A stretch of DNA of 64,000 bases, from positions 203,584-267,583 of the forward strand of contig NZ_LMDW01000012.1 of the NCBI RefSeq assembly GCF_001425205.1. Reading direction: 5' to 3'. The notes beneath the pieces were generated by a model. It searched no databases. It was not told the origin of the DNA and saw only the letters and a list, made by a program, of their open reading frames with translations. A program made the translations under genes and the position numbers. Shown in pieces: positions 17,303-29,384 of this stretch; the first letter of the stretch is position 1; each line of letters begins with the position of its first letter. The stretch is from Variovorax sp. Root411 (GTDB taxonomy: Bacteria > Pseudomonadota > Gammaproteobacteria > Burkholderiales > Burkholderiaceae_C).

Positions 17303-20300
17303 TCAGGCCGCTACCGACGGAGCAAACTGGTTGCGCAGGTGACGCGCCATGAAATTGCGTGCCTCGTCGGCGGGCACGGGCTTGCACAGCCAATAGCCTT
17401 GAACCTCGTCGCATCCGCGGATGCGCAGGTAGTCGAGTTGTGCCTCGGTCTCCACGCCCTCGGCCACCACCTTCATTCGCAGCCCGTGGGCCAGAGTGAT
17501 GATGCCGTCGATGAGCGCCCGAGCGTCGGCGTCCTGCGAGAGATCGTTGATGAAGGAACGATCGATCTTGACCGTCGACAGCGGGAAATGCTTCAAATAG
17601 GAGAGCGAGGAATAGCCCGTTCCGAAATCGTCGATGGCGAGGCCGACGCCCATGTCTCGAATCGTCCGGAGCAAATTGGCCGCATATTCAGGGTTCTCCA
17701 TCACCGCACCTTCGGTAATTTCCAGCTCGAGCAGCGCCGGCTCCAGGCCCGAGGCTTCCAGGATGGCCCGTATGTCGGCGACAAGCGTCTGGCTTTCGAA
17801 CTGGCGCGGCGACAGGTTGACGCTCATCAACACGTCGGGCAGACCGTAGTTCCGCCACGAGCGCGCATCGGCGCAGGCCCTTTCCAGCGCCCACCGGCCC
17901 ATGGACACGATCAAGCCGATCTCTTCGGCGATCGGAATGAACTGCACGGGCGGGATCATGCCCAGAACCGGGTGGTGCCAGCGCATCAGTGCTTCGACAC
18001 CGACGATGCGCTGGGTCTTCAGATTCATCTTCGGCTGATAGTGCATCTCCAGTTCGCCGCGTTCCACGGCGTGGCGCAGTGCGCTCTCCAGGATCAGCCG
18101 CTCGGTACTCTGTGCATTCATCTTCGCCGCGTAGAACCGGAAGGTGTTGCGGCCTCTTTCCTTGGCCCGGTACATCGCGGTGTCGGCGTTCTTCAGGAGC
18201 GCTTCGGCGTCGCCGCCGTTGTCCGGGTACACGCTCACGCCGACGCTGGCGCTGACATGCAGTTCGCGCCCCTCGATGACGAAAGGCTCGGCGCAGCAGG
18301 CCAGCACCTTTTCGGCGAGCACCGCGGCATCGTTCGCGCTGGACAGGTTCTCCAGCAGCAGCACGAACTCATCGCCACCGAAACGCGCCACGACGTCATC
18401 CTCGCGCAGCAGCGCCGTGAGGCGCTCGCCGCAGATCTTGATCATCTCGTCGCCCACGCCGTGGCCGAGCGTGTCGTTGATGTGCTTGAAGCGATCGAGG
18501 TCGACGAACATCACCGCGAACTGCTTCTGATGGCGGTTGCTGCGCTTGATGGCCCGAGCAAGCTCGTGTTGCAGCGCGGCGCGGTTGAACAACCCGGTCA
18601 GTTCGTCGTGACTGGCCATGAAACGAAGATTTCGCTCGGCCAGCTTGCGTTGCTCGTACTGGGCAATCTGCAAGGCGATCACTCGCAGCGACTCCAGCGT
18701 CTCGGCGTCGTCCACGTACGGATTGCAGGCAAAAAGCTCCAGCGCGGTGGTCACACCGGTGGTGACCATCGGCACGACGAGGCCGCCAGCCAGGCCGGCC
18801 CGCCCCGCCATCGCATCGCGCGCAAAGTCGCCCGGGGCTGCCAGCGTGTCGATTTGCACGACGCCACCGGTCCCCCAGGCGCGGCCCAGCGAGCCTTCGC
18901 CAGGCCGGTATTCGAGCGAGCGGCTGTCGCTGACGAATTGCCGCACCGCCGGGCCGCTGTCGGCATGCCAGGCGGCGGCGCAGCGAACAAGGCCGTCGTC
19001 GCCGACGCGCCACAACATGCCGCAGTCCCAGCGCAACTCGGTGCATACCGCCTCCAGCGCCTGCGTGATCACCGTCTCGGCCGCGCCGTCGCCAGCAAGC
19101 AGCCGGGCGATCTCGTACTCGAGCTTCTGGCGCAACGCATCCTTGCGGCGCCGCGTGGCGTCGCGCACGGTGCCACGCACCAGCGTCTTTCCGTCTTCCT
19201 CGGCCGACTGCGCGATGACGTGGAGCCAGCGTTCGGTGCCATCGGGCAGGCACAGGCGGTGCTCGAATTCGCTGCGCTCCATGGACCGGGAGGCCTGCGC
19301 GATCTGTCGTTCGACCTCGGAGCGTTCTGCGTCCGGAACTCGCGAAAGCAGCGCCGGCAGGTCTGGCTGCAAGGGCCCAGCCTCGAAGCCCAGGATGCGC
19401 CGGGCTTCCTCGGAGCACTGCAGGGTTCCGGTTTCGGGATCGAGGATCCAGCTGCCCAGGCTCGCCAGGTGCTGGGCATCTTCCAACTGGCGTTCGCTGG
19501 TGCGCAGGTGGCTGGTCATCGCGGTCGCCAGGACCTGGGCTCGGCTGCGTGCGGTGGTCAGCGAAAAGACGATGCCGGCAAGCAGCATGCTGGTGGCCAG
19601 GCCGCCGAGGACGATGAACCAGGGAATGGCCTTGTCGAGCGGACCGAAGACCTGGCTCTCGTCCTGGCCGACCTCGACCAGCCAGGAGTGGCCGCCCAGC
19701 TCGAAGCCGAGCACGCGCTCGAGGCTGCGCGCCGGTGCGGCGGCCGACTTCGCCAAGGCCGCGCTGTCGAACAGCAGTTGCCGCTCGCCGAAGGGAGTCG
19801 GCGCCACGAACCTGGTCTCGACGCGCGTGCCGATCGCACCCTGGCCCGGTCCGGCATCGATCAGGCGCAGCCGGAGCGTCCTCGCGACATCGTCGCCCAC
19901 CATGTCGCGCAACATGCCTGCGATGCTGAAGCCGGCGCCGACCGACCCCATATAGGCGCTGCGCCGCTGCTCAAGCGTCTCGAGCAGTTGCTGCGGGCGA
20001 TAGACCGGCAGCCGCATCGCCAATCCGATGTCGGCCTCGCGGCCCGGGATGCGGACCTTGCGCCCGGACGTGACGAGCCCGCCGGTGTCGCGCCCCTGCT
20101 CAAGCGCGTTCCCCCTGTCGGGCATCGCGCCCAGGTCGTTGCCGAGCAGCCTCTCGTTGCCGGCCTGCGGCTCGACGAAGATCAGCGGGTAGTAGGTGTC
20201 GCGCTCACCGGGCGGCTTGATGGCGAAGCTGGAGGCGACGCCGGCGTCGAGGCTGGCATCGCCGCGGACCTGTGCCTCGAAGAACTGCTTGTCGCCAGCC

Positions 20301-20623
20301 GCAACGCGGGGCGCATAGGTGACGGCCTGGAAGCCGGGGTACGCGGTCGCCAGGTTCAGCCCCGCGACGTAGTCCCTGAAATCGCTTCGCGTCACGGTCT
20401 CGGAGGTGTTGAATCGCGCGCGCAGGCCGATCAGGACGGCAATGTAGTCGTCGAAGCGAGCCTCGACCTTGCGTGCCAGATCGAGCGCGGTTGCGTCGAA
20501 GCGCGCCTGAGCGCTGCGCCCGATTTCCTGGCGGGCCGAGATGCTGAGGGCGATCGATAGCGCCGTGCCGAGGATGAAAATTACCAACGGCAGGCGAATC
20601 CTGGCCCAGACGGACAAAGACAT
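17303..20623 (-). CDS. membrane CHASE-PAS-GAF-GGDEF-EAL cyclic-di-GMP enzyme
   Basis: A 1106-residue inner-membrane signalling protein. Membrane helices at about 11-30 and 332-356 bracket a periplasmic CHASE sensor domain. A PAS domain (about 375-500) and a GAF-like domain (about 510-660) follow. The diguanylate cyclase motif GGDEF is intact at residues 749-753, with an RxxD inhibitory site five residues before it. The phosphodiesterase motif EAL is at 877-879, and DDFGTGYSS, NLSPRQF and VAEGVET are all present, so both halves look active on sequence. It makes and/or degrades cyclic-di-GMP in response to an external ligand. The gene stands alone, so targets are unknown. Confidence 0.92.
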   Translation of the reverse strand: MSLSVWARIRLPLVIFILGTALSIALSISARQEIGRSAQARFDATALDLARKVEARFDDYIAVLIGLRARFNTSETVTRSDFRDYVAGLNLATAYPGFQAVTYAPRVAAGDKQFFEAQVRGDASLDAGVASSFAIKPPGERDTYYPLIFVEPQAGNERLLGNDLGAMPDRGNALEQGRDTGGLVTSGRKVRIPGREADIGLAMRLPVYRPQQLLETLEQRRSAYMGSVGAGFSIAGMLRDMVGDDVARTLRLRLIDAGPGQGAIGTRVETRFVAPTPFGERQLLFDSAALAKSAAAPARSLERVLGFELGGHSWLVEVGQDESQVFGPLDKAIPWFIVLGGLATSMLLAGIVFSLTTARSRAQVLATAMTSHLRTSERQLEDAQHLASLGSWILDPETGTLQCSEEARRILGFEAGPLQPDLPALLSRVPDAERSEVERQIAQASRSMERSEFEHRLCLPDGTERWLHVIAQSAEEDGKTLVRGTVRDATRRRKDALRQKLEYEIARLLAGDGAAETVITQALEAVCTELRWDCGMLWRVGDDGLVRCAAAWHADSGPAVRQFVSDSRSLEYRPGEGSLGRAWGTGGVVQIDTLAAPGDFARDAMAGRAGLAGGLVVPMVTTGVTTALELFACNPYVDDAETLESLRVIALQIAQYEQRKLAERNLRFMASHDELTGLFNRAALQHELARAIKRSNRHQKQFAVMFVDLDRFKHINDTLGHGVGDEMIKICGERLTALLREDDVVARFGGDEFVLLLENLSSANDAAVLAEKVLACCAEPFVIEGRELHVSASVGVSVYPDNGGDAEALLKNADTAMYRAKERGRNTFRFYAAKMNAQSTERLILESALRHAVERGELEMHYQPKMNLKTQRIVGVEALMRWHHPVLGMIPPVQFIPIAEEIGLIVSMGRWALERACADARSWRNYGLPDVLMSVNLSPRQFESQTLVADIRAILEASGLEPALLELEITEGAVMENPEYAANLLRTIRDMGVGLAIDDFGTGYSSLSYLKHFPLSTVKIDRSFINDLSQDADARALIDGIITLAHGLRMKVVAEGVETEAQLDYLRIRGCDEVQGYWLCKPVPADEARNFMARHLRNQFAPSVAA

Positions 20624-20800
20624 GGGTTAGATCCTGTCGCTTGTACAAGCCGGGTAGCTCCGTGGACACAAGTGTGGCACGACAGAGAACGCAGCGGTTG
20701 CATCTTGGAACAATATATGGGGGATGCGAGAGTGCTACGGATGATTTGTGCTGTGTTTTGAACACTAAAGTATTAATTCCAAAGCACTAATCCCCATAAT
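20624..20800. promoter_or_regulatory. promoter region of the GGDEF-EAL gene
   Basis: The gap between the ssb terminator and the GGDEF-EAL start is A/T rich for this genome. On the minus strand a TATATT box at 20712-20717 could be a -10 element about 90 bases upstream of the start codon. No matching -35 is obvious, so this is only a candidate. Confidence 0.3.
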
Positions 20801-20835
20801 TAAAAAGAGCCAGGCGTCTCGCAACGCCTGGCTCT
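20801..20835 (-). terminator. rho-independent terminator of ssb
   Basis: A perfect 12-base-pair stem, AGAGCCAGGCGT pairing with ACGCCTGGCTCT across a 6-base loop, is followed on the minus strand by a run of T. It begins about 26 bases after the ssb stop codon. Confidence 0.92.
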
Positions 20836-20861
20836 TGTTCACAAAGTAAAAAAGTCCGGTC

Positions 20862-21413
20862 CTAGAACGGAATGTCGTCATCCATGTCGTCGAAGCCCGA
20901 AGACGACTTGGCCGGTGCCTGGCGCGGCGCCGGCGCCGGAGCGCGCGGTGCCGCCGCAGGCGCACGCGGGGCGTACCCGCCGCCGCCACCACCGCCCTGC
21001 GAATAACCACCGCCGCCTCCGCCTTGCGAGTAGCCGCCGTCGTCATCGCCGGGACCACCCGACGGGCCGCCCTGGCCCTGGCGGCTGCCGAGCATCTGCA
21101 TCTGGTCAGCGCGGATTTCGGTGGTGTACTTCTCGATGCCGTCCTTGTCGGTCCACTTGCGCGTGCGCAGGCTGCCTTCGACGTACACCTGCGAGCCCTT
21201 GCGCAGGTACTGGCCGGCGATTTCGGCCAGGCGTCCGTTGAAGACGATGCGGTGCCACTCGGTGGCTTCGCGCATTTCGCCGCTTTGCTTGTCTTTCCAG
21301 CGATCGGTGGTGGCCACGGTGACGTTCGCGACCTGGTCGCCGCTCGGGAAGGTACGCATTTCGGGGTCGCGCCCCAGGTTGCCGACGACGATGACTTTAT
21401 TGACCGATGCCAT
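20862..21413 (-). CDS. ssb: single-stranded DNA-binding protein
   Basis: A 183-residue SSB. The N-terminal OB fold (about residues 4-110) starts with [20 protein letters not shown] and includes the family segment [20 protein letters not shown] glycine-, glutamine- and proline-rich linker follows, and the protein ends in DDDIPF, the acidic tip that recruits partner proteins. It coats single-stranded DNA in replication and repair. A strong terminator follows. In many related genomes ssb and uvrA lie close together, and here a CLC gene sits between them. No LexA box was found upstream. Confidence 0.97.
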   Translation of the reverse strand: MASVNKVIVVGNLGRDPEMRTFPSGDQVANVTVATTDRWKDKQSGEMREATEWHRIVFNGRLAEIAGQYLRKGSQVYVEGSLRTRKWTDKDGIEKYTTEIRADQMQMLGSRQGQGGPSGGPGDDDGGYSQGGGGGGYSQGGGGGGGYAPRAPAAAPRAPAPAPRQAPAKSSSGFDDMDDDIPF

Positions 21414-21521
21414 ATGCACTGCCCCTGATAAGTAGATGGAGGAGGAGGTTGAGAGGAACCCTCGATTGTGCCCCAAGGCTGTCGGCAGCATGCCCGGCGG
21501 ATGCCAGAATGGGCCTTCCCC

Positions 21522-22880
21522 ATGAACAGAGAACCTGACTTTTTCGAGCATCTGCGCGCCGAATTGCGCGGTGGCCGTATCTGGCTCGACCGGGCGATCG
21601 TGCTCGGCTACGCCATTGCGGCCGGTCTCTTCGTGGTGGGCTTCACCATGGCGAGCGACTGGGTCTTCGGCCAATTCCACCGCTTCTACCGCGGCTGGCC
21701 CTGGGCGGTGCTGCTGACGACGCCGCTGCTCACGGCCGGCATCGTCTGGTTCACGTTGCGCTTCTTCCCCGGCGCGGGTGGCTCGGGCATTCCGCAGATC
21801 AAGGCGGCGCTGCATCCGGCCCTGCCCGAAGAGCGGCGCTTCGCCTTCGCCTCGCTGCGGCTCACGCTCGCCAAGATCGGGCTGGGCGCGGCAGGCTTCG
21901 CGGCCGGGCTGTCGATCGGGCGCGAGGGGCCTTCCGTGCAGGTGGCGGCCGGGGTGATGCAGCATGCGCGCCGCTGGCTGTCGCCCAACACGGCCATCGA
22001 CGGACGCGCGCTGCTGGTGGCAGGGGGCGCGGCCGGCATCGCGGCGGCCTTCAATGCGCCGCTGGCGGGCGTGGTGTTCGCCATCGAGGAGCTGTCGGGC
22101 CGGCTCGAGGCGCGCTCCAGCGGCCTGATCATCACGGCCATCGTGCTGGCGGGCCTGGTGGCGGTGTCGGCCTTCGGCAATACCAGTTACTTCGGCGTGA
22201 TCCGCGTGCCCCGGCTGGGCTGGGACGCACTCGGGCCGGGCCTGCTGGTCACCCTGCTGAGCGGCGCGGCCGGCGGGCTGTTCGCGCGGCTGCTGACCGC
22301 CTCGCTCACCGGTGCGCCGGGGCGCCTCAACCGCTGGCGTTCACGTTTTCCGGTGCGTTTCGCGGCCTGCGGTGGACTGGCAGTAGCAGTCATCGGACTG
22401 GTGACGGGCGGCGTCACCTTCGGCGCGGGCTCCGAGGCGGTCAAGCAGATGCTGCAGGGGCATGACGAACTGACGCCGATCTTCACCGTGCTCAAGTTCA
22501 TCGCCACCTGGCTGACGGCCTGGTGCGGCGTACCGGGCGGCATTTTCGCGCCGTCGCTGTCCATCGGCGCGGGCATCGGCAACGCGGTGGCGCGGCTGGC
22601 CGGCAGCGACCTCGGCCCCGCGCTCATTGCCATGGGCATGGCCGGCTTCCTGGCCGCGGTGACGCAGGCACCGCTCACCGCCTTCATCATCGTGATGGAG
22701 ATGGTCGACGGCCACTCGATGGTGCTGAGCCTGATGGCCGCGGCCATGCTGGCCAGCCTGGTCTCGCGAATGATCAGCCGCCCGCTGTACGACACGCTGG
22801 CCGAGCACATGGTGGGACGGGCCATCGGCAGCTCGGAGCCGGTGCATCCACCTGCGCCGCAACCCGGCGCCTCGCCATGA
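21522..22880 (+). CDS. CLC-type chloride channel / H+-Cl- exchanger
   Basis: A 452-residue inner-membrane CLC protein. The anion-path motifs GSGIP, GREGP and GIFAP are all present. The external gating glutamate is E135 (in GREGP). The proton-relay position in FAIEEL carries a glutamate at residue 190, equivalent to E203 of the E. coli protein, which by family knowledge indicates a 2Cl-/H+ exchanger rather than a channel. There is no C-terminal CBS domain. The ATG chosen begins a short cytoplasmic helix, and an upstream in-frame ATG at 21468 adds an unlikely extension. The gene is 49 bases upstream of uvrA on the same strand. Confidence 0.9.
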   Translation: MNREPDFFEHLRAELRGGRIWLDRAIVLGYAIAAGLFVVGFTMASDWVFGQFHRFYRGWPWAVLLTTPLLTAGIVWFTLRFFPGAGGSGIPQIKAALHPALPEERRFAFASLRLTLAKIGLGAAGFAAGLSIGREGPSVQVAAGVMQHARRWLSPNTAIDGRALLVAGGAAGIAAAFNAPLAGVVFAIEELSGRLEARSSGLIITAIVLAGLVAVSAFGNTSYFGVIRVPRLGWDALGPGLLVTLLSGAAGGLFARLLTASLTGAPGRLNRWRSRFPVRFAACGGLAVAVIGLVTGGVTFGAGSEAVKQMLQGHDELTPIFTVLKFIATWLTAWCGVPGGIFAPSLSIGAGIGNAVARLAGSDLGPALIAMGMAGFLAAVTQAPLTAFIIVMEMVDGHSMVLSLMAAAMLASLVSRMISRPLYDTLAEHMVGRAIGSSEPVHPPAPQPGASP

Positions 22881-22929
22881 AATCCGCGGCGGTCTATCAT
22901 GTCCGGTTGCCCTCGGACGATCGCCCCCT

Positions 22930-26022
<3,093 letters not shown>

Positions 26023-26055
26023 TCGAGAGGCCCCGCCAGGGCCGTGCTTGCTCGC

Positions 26056-26535
26056 TCAATCGCTCAGGAGGCCTCTTTGACCATTTTCGAACCAAGCCGA
26101 GTCAAAGCCCTCAGCCAACAGGATCGGCTTCACGGCGCTGGTGCCAGCTTCGTTCAATCTACGGAGGTACTTCACCAACGTTTGAGCGTCTTCGGTAAGG
26201 ATGTGCGTCAACGATTCGCAGATTGCCTGCGCTATCAGTTTGATGTCGTCCTTGACTGCACTCCGGTCATCAGTCCCATCTCGCTTGAGATCGCGCATAA
26301 GCAATCCGGCGGTCATGGCGTGATCGATGTTGAAAGGGAGCACTTCAAAATTGCGCAAGGGCAAATCAGTCACCGCCTGCTTGACCTGAAACTCCGAAGC
26401 AGCAATTGCTGAAAGGTACAAGGGGACACCGCGCTTCAAGGCTTCTCGAAGGTAGCTGACCGCAACCTGATGATGCGCGCGCGCAGGGTCGGCCAGCGAG
26501 ATCAGGTAGCTCGTGTCGAGCAGAATCGCGCTCAC
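26056..26535 (-). CDS. PIN-domain ribonuclease (VapC-like toxin candidate)
   Basis: A 159-residue PIN-domain protein. The expected acidic residues are present: D7 in ILLDTSYLISLAD, Glu in AIAASEFQVK, an Asp in KDDIKLIAQA and the last Asp in ILTEDAQTL. Such proteins cleave RNA and are usually toxins of type II toxin-antitoxin systems. Its start overlaps the stop of the upstream 256-residue gene by four bases (ATGA), so the pair is co-translated. Base composition of this pair is visibly lower in G+C than the flanking genes, suggesting acquisition. No conventional VapB antitoxin is present. Confidence 0.85.
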   Translation of the reverse strand: MSAILLDTSYLISLADPARAHHQVAVSYLREALKRGVPLYLSAIAASEFQVKQAVTDLPLRNFEVLPFNIDHAMTAGLLMRDLKRDGTDDRSAVKDDIKLIAQAICESLTHILTEDAQTLVKYLRRLNEAGTSAVKPILLAEGFDSAWFENGQRGLLSD

Positions 26536-27302
26536 TCCTTGCTTCCCCGAAGTTCATCGATCCATTCACCCGCATCGGGTACATCACGCCAGGCCTTGGC
26601 TCCCCGCCGGGTCAAGCGGTCGAGATCTTTTTCATTGAACTGGCTTTCGTGCTCGACGAACTCCAGCAGCCTGGCACCTCGATATTCGCGCGTCACGACG
26701 TTGTACTCGGCGACGATCCGAATCATCGCCGGCTTGTAGAGGCGATTGACCTTTTCATCCCGCAGCATTTCGCGCGCCGCATCGACCAGCAAGGTCTTGC
26801 CGTCAGGCAGACGAATGTGGGCATTCGGCTTCGAGTGTCCGCCCATGTCTTCAATCTCGCCGCGCACATAGCGTTCGACACGCACCCATTGATCCGCGTC
26901 GTCAGCCCTGTAGTCGGATTCGGCACTGATCACAATTGCAGTGGACAGGAAATCCGCACCGATGACCACGCGCCAACGACGGCCGCCGCGCGCGCTTTTC
27001 TGCCAACGCTCAATCACCGCACGGCGCTTCAAACCAACACCGTCCATCTCCTGGCTGCTGGCAAGCTTTCTCAGATCGTTCAACAAGACAGGGTTGGCCG
27101 TCGGCGCCGTGCGAATGGCCAGTGAACCCTTCTCGACAGAGACATCGAGCGCGCCGGTATCAACGTCGTTGCCGTCTCCGCGCAAGAACTCATCCACGTC
27201 CTTGGCAAAGCTGCGAAGCACGGCCAGCGGCACTCGGTCGGGCGATATCTCATATCCGGCCGACTCGTCATGCAAAGCTATCAGCAACTCTTGTGCTTCC
27301 AT
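26532..27302 (-). CDS. hypothetical protein coupled to the PIN-domain gene
   Basis: A 256-residue soluble protein that I do not recognise. It lacks a signal peptide and membrane helices. Residues 1-95 contain a conserved-looking block (SPDRVPLAVLRSFAKDVDEF and LDVSVEKGSLAIRT). Residues 100-215 are beta-rich with charged residues, and the C-terminus is strongly charged. It is far larger than usual VapB antitoxins (about 70-90 residues) and shows no AbrB, ribbon-helix-helix or Phd/YefM motif. The overlap with the PIN gene and matching base composition suggest a functional pair. It could be an atypical antitoxin, a target-specifying partner or part of a defence pair. Confidence 0.75.
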   Translation of the reverse strand: MEAQELLIALHDESAGYEISPDRVPLAVLRSFAKDVDEFLRGDGNDVDTGALDVSVEKGSLAIRTAPTANPVLLNDLRKLASSQEMDGVGLKRRAVIERWQKSARGGRRWRVVIGADFLSTAIVISAESDYRADDADQWVRVERYVRGEIEDMGGHSKPNAHIRLPDGKTLLVDAAREMLRDEKVNRLYKPAMIRIVAEYNVVTREYRGARLLEFVEHESQFNEKDLDRLTRRGAKAWRDVPDAGEWIDELRGSKE

Positions 27303-27403
27303 TGGGTCATTCTAGGGTCCGGAGCCGTTTCCTTGTAGAGGCGCCGGCTTACATCCAGGCCGCTGGCGGCACGATTCGGCGGGCCGCGCCACAATCGCGG
27401 CCC

Positions 27404-28294
27404 ATGCCTTCCTTCACCCCACGCCAGCTCGTACTGCTCGTTCTCCTGACCCTTGCATGGGGGTTCAACTGGCCCGTGATGAAACTCGGCGTCGCCGACT
27501 ATCCACCGCTGGCCTTTCGCGCGATCTCGATCTGGCTCGGCGTGCCGGTGCTGGGCCTTGCGCTGGTGTGGATGAAGGTGCCGTTCCGCGTGCCGCGCAG
27601 CGCGTGGCCCGAGCTGCTGTGGCTGGGCGCGACCAACATGTTCGTCTGGCACGCCTGCATCATCCTCGCGGTGAAGGCGCTGTCGGGCGGACGCGCGGCG
27701 ATCCTGGGCTACACGATGCCGGTGTTTTCCGCCGTTATCGGGGCCGTGCTGTTCTCGGCCGTGCTCACGCGGCGCGCGTGGTTGGGCGTGGGCGCCTGCG
27801 CGGTCGGCGTGGGGCTGCTGCTGTGGCATGAACTCACCGACTTCGCGGGGCGGCCCGGCTACGTGGCGCTGGCGCTGGTGGCGGCCGCCACATGGGCGCT
27901 GGGCACGCAGTTGCTGCGCCACACGCGCATCGGGCTGCCAACGCTCACGCTGTCGTTCTGGATGACGGCGATGGCAGCGGTGGTGATGACGGTGCTCTCG
28001 CTGCTGTTCGAGCGCGGCCAGATGTACTGGCCGAACCGCGTGACCTGGGGATCGATCGGCTACAACGCGGTGCTGATCTTCGGCTTTGCGCACGCCGCGT
28101 GGTTCTACCTGGCGCGCGGCCTGCCGCCCATCGCCTCGACGCTGAGCGTGATGTTCATTCCGGTGCTCGGCGTCTTCAGCGGCGCGGTGTGGCTCGGTGA
28201 GGTCGTGCACTGGCAAGACTGGGTGGCGGTGGCGCTGATGATGGTCGCCATCGCCTCGGTGCTCTGGCCCTCGCGCAACGCAGCGAAGGCCTGA
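27404..28294 (+). CDS. EamA/DMT-family transporter
   Basis: A 296-residue inner-membrane protein with about ten membrane helices and the two EamA repeats of the drug/metabolite transporter superfamily. The first helix carries the typical LAWGFNWPVMKLG, and the second repeat starts near residue 150 with ALVAAATWALGTQ. Family members mostly export amino acids or other metabolites. The substrate cannot be told. It is a single gene, convergent with the GntR gene 17 bases downstream. The first ATG of the longer open frame is far upstream, and the start chosen directly precedes helix 1. Confidence 0.9.
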   Translation: MPSFTPRQLVLLVLLTLAWGFNWPVMKLGVADYPPLAFRAISIWLGVPVLGLALVWMKVPFRVPRSAWPELLWLGATNMFVWHACIILAVKALSGGRAAILGYTMPVFSAVIGAVLFSAVLTRRAWLGVGACAVGVGLLLWHELTDFAGRPGYVALALVAAATWALGTQLLRHTRIGLPTLTLSFWMTAMAAVVMTVLSLLFERGQMYWPNRVTWGSIGYNAVLIFGFAHAAWFYLARGLPPIASTLSVMFIPVLGVFSGAVWLGEVVHWQDWVAVALMMVAIASVLWPSRNAAKA

Positions 28295-28311
28295 GCGCGC
28301 CTTCTTCTTTT

Positions 28312-29067
28312 TCAGGTCGTCGTCTGCACGTGCAGCCGACTGGTCTTGCAGCGATGCAGCGCCCGATAGTGCTCCAGCGGCCTGCCGTTGGCGCCGTAGG
28401 CGATCGATTCGATGCGCAGCAGCGGCTCGGGCTGCGGCAGGTCGAGCAGCTTGCAGGTCTCGGCGTCAGGCAGCACGGCGTCGATCCAGCGTTCGGCGCG
28501 CACGAGGCGCAGGCCGTACTGGCGGCGCAGCACGTCGTAGAGCGAGCGGTCGTCCAGGCGGGTTCGATGCAGGCCCGGCGCAAGGTCCGCGGGCACCACG
28601 GTTTCCACCAGCAGGCGCAGCTCGCCGTCGACGCTGCGCAGGCGCTTGAGCGCGACCACCTGGGTGTCGTCGGTGAGCCCCAGAGACGCGGCCTCCTGCT
28701 CGGTGGGCGCGCGCAACTCCTGTGCAAGGATCTGCGTGCGCACCGAACGGCCCTTGCGCTCCATCTCGTCGGAGAAGCCGAGCACGGTCGAGACGAAATC
28801 CTCGTCGCGCTCGCGCGCCGACACGAAGGCGCCGCGGCCCTTGATCTTATAGATGAGGTTGTTGCGCACGAGGTCGGCCAGCGCCTCGCGCACCACGATG
28901 CGCGAGATGCCGAACTGCTCGCCGAGTTCGGCCTCGGACGGCAGCTTGGCGCCGATGGGCAGCACGCCCTGCAGGATCTGCAGGCGGATGGCGTCGCGGA
29001 ACTGGGCCCAAAGAGGAGATTCGGAGCCGCGGTCGAGCACGGTCGAAGTGTCGGTCGGAGAGTTCAT
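28312..29067 (-). CDS. GntR-family regulator, HutC/UTRA subgroup
   Basis: A 251-residue repressor-type protein. The N-terminal winged helix (about residues 20-90) includes GAKLPSEAELGEQFGISRIVVREALADL. The C-terminal UTRA ligand-binding domain spans about 105-245. Members sense sugars, sugar phosphates or amino acids and regulate nearby catabolic genes. It lies just beyond the GlpD-like dehydrogenase on the same strand, separated by a composite repeat, and is the obvious candidate to control the divergent carbohydrate locus. The paired TGTCATAACA sites near 32641 and 32731 have the TGT-N4-ACA symmetry expected of such a regulator. Confidence 0.93.
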   Translation of the reverse strand: MNSPTDTSTVLDRGSESPLWAQFRDAIRLQILQGVLPIGAKLPSEAELGEQFGISRIVVREALADLVRNNLIYKIKGRGAFVSARERDEDFVSTVLGFSDEMERKGRSVRTQILAQELRAPTEQEAASLGLTDDTQVVALKRLRSVDGELRLLVETVVPADLAPGLHRTRLDDRSLYDVLRRQYGLRLVRAERWIDAVLPDAETCKLLDLPQPEPLLRIESIAYGANGRPLEHYRALHRCKTSRLHVQTTT

Positions 29068-29150
29068 GTCAGTGTTTCACCACGCGGTCCGTGGATTTTT
29101 CTTGCCGCACCGTTTGGGGTGCTTTTGTTCTTGGCGCTGCTGTTCGGGGT

Positions 29151-29371
29151 GCGTGCACAGGACACCGGGTACTCCCCTCCGCGAATGTCCCCCGCTTCGC
29201 TCCTCCTTTATTTCGCTGCGGGGAGTACCCGGTGCCCTGTGCACGAGGGCACGCTGCTGGTGTGCGGCCGATCGACAAGTGCTCTGAACGATCACGACGG
29301 CGGGGTGCCTTGCGCAGCGAAATAAAGGAGGAGCGAAGCGGGGGACATTCGCGGAGCAAGGAAACAGCAAA
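29151..29371. repeat. composite palindromic repeat, locus B
   Basis: A full-length element. The left unit has its core at 29178-29219, bounded by GGGTACTCCCC and GGGGAGTACCC. A spacer of about 75 bases (29226-29300) contains GTGCACGAGGGCACG and GTGCGGCCGATC. The right unit, inverted, has its core at about 29314-29354 and ends in GGAGCAAGG. Together with short flanks it fills the 317-base gap between the GntR gene and the GlpD-like gene, both on the minus strand. Confidence 0.9.
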
Positions 29372-29384
29372 GCAAGTTTTCATT

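Noticed and set aside
17249..20560. A 1103-codon plus-strand open frame opposite the GGDEF-EAL gene
   Set aside because: The minus strand encodes complete CHASE, GGDEF and EAL motifs; the plus-strand translation has none.
21414..21521. A LexA (SOS) box near ssb or uvrA
   Set aside because: I looked for CTGT-N8-ACAG upstream of both genes and found no acceptable match.
26023..26080. A terminator between uvrA and the PIN gene (AGAGGCC and GGCCTCT)
   Set aside because: The arms are about 35 bases apart with a weak 7-base stem, so it is not convincing.
28330..29325. A 331-codon plus-strand frame through the GntR gene and locus B
   Set aside because: It reads antisense to an intact GntR regulator and continues into the repeat, with no domain.
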